Source: Cymodocea nodosa
Lineage: Eukaryota; Streptophyta; Magnoliopsida; Alismatales; Cymodoceaceae
Reading direction: 5' to 3'
Assembly (NCBI GenBank): GCA_036874045.1
Contig: CM072343.1
Location: forward strand, 2,624,001 to 2,688,000
Length of the DNA stretch: 64,000 nt
Shown: one piece after another, positions 11,587 to 23,111 of the stretch
How the letters are laid out: the number at the start of each line of letters is the position of its first letter
How positions within the stretch are numbered: position 1 is the stretch's first letter
Translations under genes and position numbers: made by a program
Notes under the pieces: model-generated
Told to the model about the DNA's origin: nothing
Databases searched by the model: none
Seen by the model: only the letters and a program-made list of their open reading frames with translations

Positions 11587-13364
11587 TGTTTGCTTAAGTG
11601 TATTTTTTTATAAGTAATGTTCTCTATCTTGTTCACTTAAATATATATTTTTTCTTTTATAAGTAAACAAACAATTTTCACAAACAAAATATTAAATCTA
11701 ATTCATTAAATTATCTGCAAATACATAGTATCTATCATATAAGTGTGCAAGTAGAAGTCGATCCTATAGGGAACTATCGAAATCACTTAATAAATTTTCA
11801 TAGCCAGGATATAATGTATATTCTTAATATGCTCACTTCGTTGATTTACAGTTAACTCAACGAACTTACCTCATGGAGTTATGTTTAACTCAATGAGCTT
11901 TAAGATAACTTATAATTAAGATTGTAGTTTGTAGAAGAATGCGACCATCCATTAGGTGATTCTATATATTACAAACATCAATTAAACTCTTGAATGCCAA
12001 TTCATATTACATTTATCATTGATTGATTCTAGTATTCAGTAAATCCAAATAGTAGATTTTTTTAATTCAAGATTTCAAAGATTTGTATTAAAATACGATT
12101 TTCTATAACTAAAATTAAATAAACATAAAACATTAAACAATACTTACAATACAAACACAAATAATACAATGTAAATTTAATAAGCATAAAATATAGATAA
12201 TGAGTTTTTTTTTTTGTTCCTTCAGATGAGTAAATGGTGAGAGGTAAAATTCTCTATTGATAATAAGAAAAACTTCCATTACTACATGCAATGCGATTAC
12301 ACCACTGAAAACTTAACCACTAACTATTAAACACTCTTCTCCTTACTAGATTGCGAACCTAGACTTTTGTAAGTAGATCTCCTCTTCAGTATAGCAGCAT
12401 CAACCTAAAACTAAAGCTAGAAGCTTTACTATCTCTTGAGAGATGAACTAGTGTTTGGTGAAAATGATTTTCCTTCTTATGATGCGATCACTCCTCATAG
12501 TAGTTGTTAGTCATCATGTTTGACTTGGAATCGACCCAACATCTGGAAAGTATCATTATAGACCTCTAATGAATGGTGAATGGTGGTGTTGGTGGGAGCT
12601 TAAGGAATATTTGACACTTTTTGTAGTTAGCACGGTTCTCCCCCATCTTTTTCTTTATTCTTTTTCTTTTCCTTTTATATTTCCTTCAGTATTAATTACT
12701 TCCACCTAAATGACTAGTTGGATTTTCTTCCTTCTCATCAACGATGGTGATTACTTCTTCATTCCACAATTTAAATCATGGTATGATTTGTGCAATATGA
12801 TTTCTTTTGAATTTTCTACAACTGCTCGTAATTGAATATTAGAAGATAACTGGTTCGTAGAGTTAGTGTAACTCAACAAACTTATTTTGTTGACTTAACT
12901 ATAACTTAACGGATCGATCTTGTTGAGTTAAGCTTAACTTAATGGACTTGTTCAGTTCTATAGTTTAGTAAAACAAATACATATACATATAACATTTAAC
13001 ACTTGACATGTAAAAGAAGAAATTTCTAATCATTTATAATTAGACGTGTGAAATAATTCCTAACTTCATAAGGTTCTGTAAACTTACCTTAGTAATATTA
13101 CGAGGCTTCATAAACTTATCTTAGTAATATTACGAGGTTTTGTGTTTTATACTATAAAACCACATGTAAATTAGGTTTTCAATCTTTTAGAAATTAATTA
13201 ATACTTAATTAACATTTAATTTCTTAAAATTATGTATATTCTTCAATTAAGGCCTATAATTGTATAATTGTAACATAATGACTTAATTCTCATATGTTAA
13301 GTTAAATATCATATAATTAATAATTCATTAACTACTAATATTATGTACTTTTTCATTCTAAACA
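11587..13364 (-). repeat. Old gypsy-family LTR, full length
   Basis: It begins TGTTTGCTTAAG and ends CATTCTAAACA, the same ends as the LTRs of element C further right. Inside it has the shared GTGCAAGTAGAAGTCGATCC-like block and the GTTGAGTTA/TAACTCAAC palindromes. It is far more diverged from the others than they are from each other. No matching target duplication flanks it (TGTCT on the left, AATAA on the right). The strand is assigned by comparison with element C. Confidence 0.75.
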
Positions 13365-13888
13365 AATAACAAGTAATTTTCACAAACAAGATATTAAATC
13401 CAATTCATTAAATTAATTGCAAGTGCATAACATCTATTGTATAAGTGTGTAAGTATAGGTTAAACTCATAGAGAACTATTAAAATCATTTTACTTAATAA
13501 ATTTTCATAGTTAGGATATAATGTATATTCACAATATGCTCACTCCATTGATTTATAGATAACTCAACAGACTTATCTCGAGTTATGTTTACTTAATGAG
13601 CTCTTAAGTAACTTTAAATTAAAATTGTAATTTACAGTAGAATACGGTTATCCATTGGGTGATTCTATATATTACAAACAATATCAATTAAGCTTTTGAA
13701 TGCTAATTCATCTTACACCTATCATTTATTGATTCTAGCATTCAATAAATCTAAATAGTAGATTCTTAAATCAAGATTTCAGAGATTTGTACTAAAATAC
13801 AATTTTCTATAATTGAAATTTAATAAATATAAAATATTAAAAAATACTTACAATACAAATACAAACGATACAACATAAATTTAATAGT
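13365..13888 (-). repeat. Second LTR fragment of the same family, direct orientation
   Basis: It starts inside the LTR, lacking the first 60-odd bases, and follows the 11587-13364 copy closely through the TTCTATATATTACAAAC and AATCAAGATTTCAGAGA regions. It breaks off at about 13888, where the sequence switches to the opposite orientation. Confidence 0.7.
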
Positions 13889-14525
13889 CTACAAAACCTC
13901 ATAATATTACTAAGGTAAGTTTACAAAACCTTGTAAAATTAGGAATTATTTCACATGTCCAATTATGAATGATTAGAAATTACTTCTTTTACATGTCAAG
14001 TGTTAAATGATATATGAATATGTATTTTTTTTACTAAACTATAAAACTGAACGAGTCCGTTGAGTTAAGTTGAGTTAAGATTAACTCAACAAGGTTGGTT
14101 CGTTGAGTTAATAGTTAAGTCAATAGAGTAAGTCCATTGAGTTACACTAACTCTACGAACTAGTTATTTTCTAATATTCGATTGTGAGGAGTTGTAGGAA
14201 ATTCAAAGGAAACCACGTTACACGAATCACACCATGATCTAAATCGTGGAATGAAGAAGTAATCACCATCGTTGATGTGAAGGAAGGAAATCTAATTAGT
14301 CATTTAGGCGAAAGTAGTTATTATTGAAAGAAATATAAAAGGAAAAGAGAAAGAATGAAGAGGAGGGGGGAGAATCACACTAATTGCAAAAAGTATTGGA
14401 CGTTCCTTGACCTCCCACCAACACCATCATCTGCCATCCATCGAAGGTCTGTGATGGTACTTTCTAGATGTCAAGTTAATTCCAAACCAAATATGGTAAC
14501 TGACAACTACTATGAAAGATGTGAT
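13889..14525 (+). repeat. Inverted LTR fragment
   Basis: This is the reverse complement of roughly 12460-13145. For example, CTCATAATATTACTAAGG mirrors the CCTTAGTAATATTACGAG region, and the CTCCCACCAACACCATCA region mirrors about 12580. With that stretch it forms an inverted duplication with arms of about 0.6 kb. Confidence 0.7.
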
Positions 14526-15136
14526 TTTTCTTTGTGAATATAAAAGTCTTGATTAATGTCATCATTTTTATAAAATACATATGATTTGAGATTAGAATAA
14601 GACAGTGAAAAATCATTGCATAAATCTCTATTTGTAGTGATATATTGTTTTGATTAAGTAACTTTTTAAGATTGGACTTTGAAGGAAGGCATAGATTTAA
14701 AGAGATAGGTAATGTAGACCTGATACTTTAGAAAGAAAAAAAATCTAAAATGTGATCATAGTAGTTTGCTAAGAGACTAGCAAAACTTAGGTTTTGGAAA
14801 AGTATTTAGAATGAAATCATGCATAATATTAGTGGTTAATGAATGATTAATGATAGGTTAATTAGCTTATTAGAAGAGAATTAGGCCATTATGTTACATT
14901 CACGTAAACTAGAGACTTAATTGAAAAATATGCATAATTTGAAGGAATTAATGTTAATTAAGTATCATTTTTGAATGATTGAAAATTCCCTTTATACATA
15001 TTATTAAATGTTATTTACACCTATGTAGTATGTATATATAAAGTGCTCTATTATATAGTAAACTGTAGGGATGAATGAGTCTATTGAGTTACACGATAAC
15101 TCAACAGACTGACTCTGTTAAGTTAGTAGTTAAGTG
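14526..15136 (+). mobile_element. 3' internal end and start of the 3' LTR of an old plus-strand relative
   Basis: The stretch before 14805 corresponds to the 3' non-coding end of elements C and B (TTTGCTAAGAGACTAGCAAA, then a purine-rich GGAAAAG). From 14806 the sequence TATTTAGAATGAAATCATGC matches the LTR start TGTTTAGAATGAAAAAGTGC. The LTR is cut off near 15136. It is an old, heavily decayed fragment. Confidence 0.65.
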
Positions 15137-16739
15137 TATAGGCTTCAAAGTATTGCACATTTGCAATAAGTATATTATAAAAACCCAGTTTTAAAATTTA
15201 TAACCGCAAGCACACAGTGCCTATCATAGATAGCATGTGAGTATGGGTCAATCCACAGGAAACTTGTTTAAAGTAAAACTCAAAATCTTGTAAAGTCAAA
15301 TATTCCTATGCCTTTAAGATTTTCTAAGAGATATTCAAAGAAATGCAAAGTAAAACTCAATGTCATCCAAATATGCATTCTAATCATTTTCATAGTTTAA
15401 CATATCCTTATCAAGTGAAAACCATCAATAGAGGTAAAGTAAACTTAAATCATTTAATTAATACAATGAGAGATCAAAGAAAACAAAAGAATCACTAGAA
15501 CTATCCTACCCAAAAATCATTGAAATTAAGCTTAACTCTATACCTTTTTCCTTTCATCCTACCAAAGAATAAATTCACTAAAAATACAATGAAGGAAGGA
15601 TCATCAGGGTATAAAATAACAAAAGTGATTTTAGGGAAAAACTCCTTTTGAAGTGCTTCCCATAGTTATCTTATCAACAGAGTGCAAAACAATCAAGGTG
15701 ATTATTGAATTGCACATTGCTAGAAAGATCATATCTTCTTGAATTCTTCATGAAAACCAACAAAATCAAAATCGTAGAAAGATAAGTCAATAATCTAACT
15801 ATTTCCTTTTACAGAACTAGATTTCATTAAGTATAGCTCATGAAACATATTCTTCTTTAAAGCACAAAATCCAGTGTCTAGAATAGAAAACAGGGTAATT
15901 GTGTCTCTGATTTCAAAATTCAAAAACCCTAATCAAATCATTCCAAAAAATTTCACAAATTCCATAATATGAATACAAAAAACAATTCAAAAAAGTATTA
16001 AGAAACACTCAAAAAATCCACTAAAAACTTGACTTTCGAATGAATTAAATTTCACTTAGTTAACACAACGAATTAAGTTTGCTGAGTTACTAGTCAATAG
16101 ACTTGGGCTTAACTCAATGGACTATGTTCATTAAGTTACGACTAATTCAATAGACTTGGGCATAACTCCATGGACCTGATTTGTTGAGTTACAACTAACT
16201 CAATGGACCTGGGCATAACTCCACGGACTTGGTTCGTTGAGTTACGACTAACTCAACGAACTTAGGCATAACTCCATAGACTTAGTTCCTTGAGTTACGA
16301 CATTGGGACACCAAAGAAACTCTTGTCTGATCTTACATTGAACTATGATACTTCTTTATCATCTATCTACACCTAAAACACATCTAATACATTCATTCAC
16401 CACTATGTACATAATCAAAATTCATTTCTATACATTTCTATGAATAAATGAAATGAAAATAAAAAATTTAATTGAGTTAGTCACGTACACTAACAACTTA
16501 TGTGCAAATGTTTATAGTATTAACAAGGCTCATCCATTTTCAAATATAAATTTTATTAAACTTATAAAGTAAAATATCGATATTAAAATAACGATACTAA
16601 CATTAACAACTAACTTATTAATGTAAAAATACACACAAACATGAGATACAAAGTCACACATATAAATACACAACATCATAATATGCAAACACAACAAGAA
16701 CATATACAAACATAAACGTCTTTCTTTCCTTATATTGAT
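15137..16739. repeat. LTR-like sequence of a more distant family
   Basis: It contains a block near 15205-15265 reading like AAGCACACAGTGCCTATCAT and GGTCAATCCACAGGAAAC. This is the type of conserved start region that the LTRs of C, D and B also have, but the rest does not align with them by eye. The palindromic array at 16040-16300 lies inside. No coding region is seen. The exact ends are uncertain. Confidence 0.45.
16040..16300. repeat. Palindromic minisatellite
   Basis: About five units of roughly 50 bp alternate GAGTTACGACTAACTC with CTTGGGCATAACTCCATGGA. Each unit carries a self-complementary GAGTTA...TAACTC core with CGTTGAGTTA/TAACTCAACG-type arms, so the array could form a row of small hairpins. 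The same palindrome appears singly or in small clusters elsewhere in the gypsy family. Confidence 0.8.
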
Positions 16740-17059
16740 ACCTGAAGATCAACCAACAAACACCCAAAATTCACTTAAGATGCTGTCCAAGCCTTCTTCA
16801 CGTGCTACTCTTGAGTTGTCACCACCAAGAATCGTCACCGAAGTAGGGAGGCTTCACATGAAAACCTGGAAATGCAATGTTGGAGCCCACTAAATGACTT
16901 CCAACTGCTGTTCATTCCTTGCAAGAAAGGAGCAGCTACAACAATGTTTTCTTCCCATGGGTGTGCAAGCCTTCTCAAAATCGTTGCCTTGCACCAAGGA
17001 CATCACTAGAGATGGGAGCTCTTCAAGGGAGAGGAGGAAGCTTGGCTGAAATGGGTGCT
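16740..17059. other. Unassigned stretch, slightly GC-richer
   Basis: About 320 bp of less AT-rich sequence with no open frame of note. It lies between LTR-like DNA and an internal element fragment, so a retroelement origin is likely. No family is recognised. Confidence 0.3.
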
Positions 17060-17881
17060 CCACAAATCTGCAGTTAGTAAATTACAAAAAGTTAATAACA
17101 TACCAGTCTGACATTTTGCTCTGAGTGTGTAAAAATTGTTGACAAATGAAGTTGAATCAATTACTTCTCCTTCTAGTTCTACAATAAGTTCTCTTGTCTT
17201 TACCCAATGTTGGTAACTAGTAAATAACTCTTGATTTTGCTTTTATAATGCACATCCATATTGCAGATGCATCTCATTGCAAGAACGTGTCTTGTAATGT
17301 GCGGAATGGTTCCTATATTTATGGATACATGCTCCACTTTTAAATTTAAATTTCAGTAACCGCTAGATGCACAAAGTATTGTTTGTGGAGAAAAGAATAA
17401 TCATTTAACTAACTCTAAGGACTAACTTTGTTGAGTTACAGATAACTCAATGAAGTGACCTCAGTTACTATTCCTAACTTTACAAACTAATATCGTTGAG
17501 TTATAGCTAACTCAACGGACTAGCTTTAGGCTTCTATTTGCTAACTCTACGGACTAACTTCGTTGAGTTACAAATAACTCAACGAAGTGACCTTATATTC
17601 TATTTCTGACTTCATGGAGTTAAGGTTAACTCCAAAAACTAACTTTGTTGAGTTAACACTTGGGCAAATTTTTTCTAGGAAACTTACTTCTCATCTTAAC
17701 TTCTATATTTCTTTCCTACATATTATCAACATGAATATAGTTAAATACATAGAATTAATTCAATATCCATATTCAAACTCATTTAAATCCAAACATATAT
17801 GTATATTTAACTCTATATTTATTTACTATTCTACAAAAATAAAATTTTACTTTTCAATAAATAGATATATTGATATGTGCT
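17060..17881 (-). mobile_element. Internal fragment of a fourth gypsy copy, host of element C
   Basis: It aligns with the non-coding stretch upstream of the capsid ORF in C (26455-27180) and B (57655-58350): GATGAAGTTGAATCA-type start, GCAAGAACGTGTCTTG, then the palindrome cluster at 17400-17660. It stops where the left LTR of C begins, so C appears to have inserted into an older relative. Its far side is missing. Confidence 0.7.
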
Positions 17882-20040
17882 TGTTTGGGGTTGTTAACTT
17901 CTGTTTTTAAATTTGTTTAATTTGTCTTTATGCTTATATCAATAATTACTTTTAGAAGTAAACAAACAATCTTTCACACAAATTAGATATTAATTCTAAT
18001 TTGTATTTTAACTACAAGTGCACAATGTATATTGTATTTGTGTACAAGTATAGGTCGAACCCATAAAGATTGAGTAAGAATTGTGTACTGTTCTGATTTT
18101 TATAATGGAGTTTATATGTGTTCAGTAAGCACTCCGTTAAGTTACAATTAATACAACGGACTTAGTTCGTTGAGTTATGACTAACTCAACGGACTACCTT
18201 CGTAGACTTAAGTAAACTCCACAAGCCTATCTTTCAAGTTAAATACTACTATTTACAGAGGAATTCGGCTAACCATTGGGCAATTCAACAGATTGTAAAT
18301 AACATCAATTAAGCTCTTTAATGTTAGTTAATATTAGATTTATCATTAAGCAACACTAACATTCAGATATTTCAAATAGTAACCATTAAAATCTTTAGTA
18401 TTTGGAACGATTTAATTTCAGTAAACTGTAAAACTATTTTCTATTTTCTAAATCAAACAACATAAAACATTCACAATACTAACAATTATAACATTAATCA
18501 CGATACAAAAGAAATAATACAACATTCTAATACTAAATATAAACACAGATAATTTGTTATTTTTGGTATTTTTGTTTTGATATGTTCTTGAAGATGAATG
18601 AAAGGTGAAATGTAAAAATCTCTATCGATAGTAAAAACCTCTGTCACTACATGCAATGTAATTACACCACTGAAAACTTAATCACTTACAATCCTACCTC
18701 CTCTCCCTATAGAATCACGAATCCAGAATTGTAAGATGATCTCCTCTTCAACATACTGGCATCAACCCGAAATCAAGGCTAGAAGCTTTACGATCTCCTA
18801 AGATATGAGTTGGTGCTTAGTGAAAATGGCTTCCCTTCCCGCAACACAATCACTCCTCACAGTGTTATCAGTCATCGTGTTTGGCTCGGAATCAACCCGA
18901 CATCAAGAAAGTATCCTCACAGACCTCTAATGGTTGGCGATTATGGTGGTGGTGTAGAGTTTCAGGGAACTTCCGACGCTGCCTGTAGTTAGCATGGTCC
19001 TCCACCTCTGCACACACACTTTCTTCGTCTTTCAACTCTTCTTTTATATTTCTTTCTACAGTAACTACTTTTGCTTAGATGATTGGTTGGGTTTTCTTCA
19101 TTATATCAATGATGGTGATTTCTTCTTTCTTCCACGAGTGAATTCCTACATGATACGTGTAATCGTGGTTTTCCTTTGAAGTTACATGATACATTCAGGT
19201 TTCAACATGTGTATTCCAGGAACTACTACAACAACAAAATAAAGAAGAAAGTAGGAAAACCACGATTACATGTAATTCCTGCATGAAGTTACATGATACA
19301 TTCAGGTTACATGTAATCGTGGTTTTCCTTTAGTAACGTGTTATTTTATTATTTCCTTTTACTATTTCTGCAACTACTACAATGGCATATTAGAAAATAA
19401 ATGGTCCGTGGAGTTACAGATAACTCAACGAACTTACTTCGTTGATTTAACTATAAAACACGTGTAATAAAGAAATAACTTATAAGCTACTAACACAACG
19501 CATTACCTTAGTATATATTCAAGTAACTCAACGCATATAGTTATGCTAACTTAACGAGTTAAACATGTACATCTCACGTGATATACTAAAGCATTTAAAT
19601 TCAACACGTGCATAATTCTAACTTAACGAGTTTAGATATTTCAGATACTTACAGATCTAACTATCCGATACTCAGATGCATTTCAGATAGTTAGTAGATA
19701 ACTCACCAAAAATCCACTTAAGTCATACATTCAGGTTTCAACATGTGTATTCCAGGAAATAATAAAATATTCTTTTAAAACATAACTGTTTGGTACATTA
19801 AACATAACTCTTCGAAATAACAGAAAATTCGGATACTTAAGAATTAAAAACCTGTAATTCCCTAATAGTTCAGAAATGTACTTAATTAATGCTAATTCTT
19901 AGAAATTATGTAGATTCTTTTATTAAAGCATATAATAGTGCAATTATAACATAATGGCTTAATTCTTAGATGATAAGTTAAATATTCTGCAATTAGCCAT
20001 CATTTAACCCTTAATATTATGTACTTTTTCATTCTAAACA
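17882..20040 (-). repeat. Left (3') LTR of element C
   Basis: It starts TGTTTGGGGTTG and ends CATTCTAAACA, 2159 bp. Palindrome clusters lie at about 18130-18225 and 19400-19460. A local rearrangement at about 19180-19335, absent from the right LTR, has produced a perfect 20-bp inverted repeat. Confidence 0.92.
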
Positions 20041-21748
20041 CTTCCCTCATACTTAAATTTTACTAGTCCCTTAGCAAACTAAGATCTAACTAGTTGGTCT
20101 TTCTAAAGTGCTAGAACTAAATTCTTCATTTTGTTCTTCTTTAGAATACATAAATTAGATTACTAGATAGATATTCTGCATCTTTCAAACATCTGTTATC
20201 TTGAATTTTCCAATATGGTTTCCAGAATAAATTTTAACTACATATGAATCAAAACACAATCCAATTCAATATAATTAAAACAAATAGAATAATGAATTGT
20301 ATCTCAAATAAACAACTTCAAAAGTCTAATCTAGATTCATACATCAATAATCTTAGATAACAGAAAATATACTTGATTCAAAAGATTTCTGTATTTTACA
20401 ATACACTTTTATCTTTTCAGAACAGTATATGCATATTTGTACTTTAAAAGTTAATTTGAAAAGCTTGAATCATACAAGAGCTTTCTAGTGTACCCATGTA
20501 TCGAGCTTTCAGTCAATAATCCCAGATCTGATCAGGATCTTAGGTTGTTAGATTTAAAGAATCCTTTTTCAGGTCAACAATCCTTACATACCTATTTGCT
20601 TAAGTACAAAAGGCTCATGATCAAACAAGTCAATAAACTCTCAAAGTTTTTTTTCTTTTTTCCTTTTTTTTTTCTCTTTTTTTTTCTTCAAAACAAACAA
20701 AATATATACGTATTTCATTAATACAGATGCAATAAAACACAAATCTTGTATAGTCCTGCTTCTATTATTTACTGAAAATATGAATCCATATCAATAAGCT
20801 CATACTTTTTCTATAGTTTAATAAGATTTACACAAAAATCATTCTACAAGTTCAATCAATCAAATTAAATGTATCCTTGATCATATGTATTTCATTTAAT
20901 CCAAAAATCAACATTTCAACTCTTTCAGGATTTCAGATAATTTATTGAGTTTCAATTAAGCATTTTGTTTTCTTTTTAAAATCGTGAAACTGTTAAACTC
21001 ATAAAATTCAGTAAAAACATAAGATACTATATCAGATTTGTATTAATGGTAAAATTTTGTAGCATCTTATATAGGATTATAAATATAACATTCAAGTAGT
21101 TACAGTTCTTAAAAATTTTATAGTCTCAATTATCGAATAGTTATAGCAAATTCATAAAAAATTTTCAATTTCTACAGAACTTTTGCAATACCATTCTAAT
21201 TCCTCTAATTAACAAAATTACTTGGCTACTAATCTAATTACCTCTCCCCCATACCTACATTTGGCATTGTCTTCAATGTAAAACATTTTACAGTAAATAT
21301 AGTAAATGTTAGCAGGTAGGAATATTGATTCATTGACTTAGCACCTAACTCAACGAACTTAATTTGTTGAGTTAATAAATAACTCTACGAACTAAGTTTA
21401 AACCTAAATTCAAGATAAGTAATCAATTACATACCTTGTTCTTTTGTATCTCTTTCCATATCTTCTGATTTTTTATTCTGAAAAACTTTCTATTCACAAA
21501 TAAAAACAGAATATATAACAAAATAACAAAACATAAATCATTAATTTAGTGTCTTGTGTGGAACCTAGGCTCCTATGCCTTTGGTGGCTCACAAGCAAGC
21601 TAGTTGGTTTCCCAGAACAGACACCAACAAATTGGATTGATATTTTGTTTTTCTTTTCTTTTTCTTTTTATAAAATAAAACTAAAACTAAATTTTTTTCT
21701 AAAAATAAATGCAGAATACACACAACATTAAAAGCATAGAATCACAGT
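20041..21748 (-). other. 3' non-coding region of element C with two purine tracts
   Basis: Next to the LTR lies a purine tract on the element's strand (20041-20052, GTATGAGGGAAG), the expected polypurine tract. A second tract lies at about 21243-21256 (GGTATGGGGGAGAGG), preceded by a GACAATGCC-type motif. The GACAATG...GTGTGGGGG arrangement is familiar from the 3' region of plant Athila/Tat elements. A palindrome cluster lies at 21335-21400, and a T-rich run at 20646-20693. No coding region is seen. Confidence 0.7.
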
Positions 21749-22888
21749 TTAAGAACATGATTGAAAAGTAGTAACAAATGGAATAAACGTGTTAGTCCAA
21801 ACAAACTTTTTAGGCATAATTCTTCTTGCTATTAATTCTGTTTCAATGTAGTCTGTTTTCCTTTTTAACTTGTAAACTTGTAGTATGTTATCAATACTAA
21901 ATATGAGTATATTACCATTAATGAAATGAAATGTAGAAAGGGATCCTCTTCTGTTCCAAGATAATGTAGCTGTTTCTATTTCTACATATATTTTAATATA
22001 TTTCTCTTCCCACTTCCATTCATTTAGGTCTTTCATAATCCATATTTGAAATTTCCTCAATTCATCCCACCATCTTATCAGACATAAAGTAGGATCATCA
22101 TATTCATTATACCACATTCCTAATTGAATTTTATCATATTCTGCAAACGGTGGTTTAGCTATATCACTAGGTATAGGCAATATTTCTATGAAGTCAACAT
22201 CATAATTGTTTATGCTTACTATGTATAAATCAGATCTAAATGCAATTGATATATCTATGACTAGATATATATATTCATCAAGTATGACATATATGTTGTT
22301 AATTAACGCTCTCTGTCCTAGATATATCATAGTATTTTCAATCCAAGATCTATTTAGAAAATCATACACACTTAAGCATAAATCTTCATCCCAATTTCCA
22401 ATTGGTCTCTAGTAATATAATTTTTCAAGAATGGTCAAATTTTTATCAGAAAATGTTAAAGCTGACCCACAATTTTCAGTTAGTACTTCAAATCTATTAG
22501 GCCTTCCTATATTCCATTCTTCTCTTGTGATAAGATTTCTAATTAAAATATCAGGTAACAGAATTGCATACCTTGGTTTGGTTCTGTAAATAATTAATCC
22601 TTTATCCATCCTCATAATATGATCAATTCCTTCTAATGTATTGGGTGGAATTCTAGTAGTTTCTTCCATATTCAAATATTCATAGATAATTGAACTACGA
22701 TTAAATGACTTCTATAAAAATCCATCTCTAATCTTAGTCATTTTTGTAGCTTGTAGTCCATGAAAATATTTTTCTTTGACATAGTCTTTAATTTCCTTTG
22801 ATACATAACATAATCTGCATAGATCTTTAGCTGACAGGTTACTCAATACTTCCCTTAGTGCATCTATTGGTAATTTCATCAATTCCAT
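21749..22888 (-). pseudogene. Captured F-box/F-box-associated ORF in element C
   Basis: From ATG at 22888 the frame begins with an F-box: LP-x-DALREVLSNLSAKDLCRL-x-x-VSKEI, about residues 6-33. It continues with a region like the F-box-associated domain: LIRN-x-ITREEWNIGRPNRF, then DLYIVSI...IEILP, W-x-ELRKFQIWIM. F-box proteins bring substrates to SCF ubiquitin ligases. The frame runs 1140 nt (379 residues plus stop), typical for the family. It is disturbed by very few breaks and keeps one frame throughout. It lies 223 nt behind the capsid ORF, inside the element and on its strand. This is not a normal retroelement part, so capture of a host gene is inferred. Confidence 0.8.
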
Positions 22889-23111
22889 CTATTGCGATTT
22901 TGTATGACATAAACAAAAATTTAACAGAGACAAAATTAACATAGCTACTTACACACCCTCGTGGAGTTAGGTCATAACTCAATGGACTAAGTTCGTTGAG
23001 TTAAGTAATAACTCTACGATATTACTAACTACAATTAAACTTATATATATATATATATTTATATATTTTTCTACTTACTATATTATACATAGTTACTTTA
23101 GTTATACTGCT
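22889..23111 (-). other. Palindrome-bearing spacer between capsid and F-box ORFs
   Basis: At about 22965-23025 there is CTCGTGGAGTTAGGTCATAA followed by CGTTGAGTTA and TAACTCTACG-type arms. The matching gap in element B has the same cluster at 56200-56260. A TA-rich microsatellite lies at 23044-23070. Confidence 0.75.

Noticed and set aside
16040-16300. CRISPR-like array of palindromic repeats
   Set aside because: The genome is a plant's, units are adjacent without unique spacers, and the same palindrome is dispersed in retroelements.
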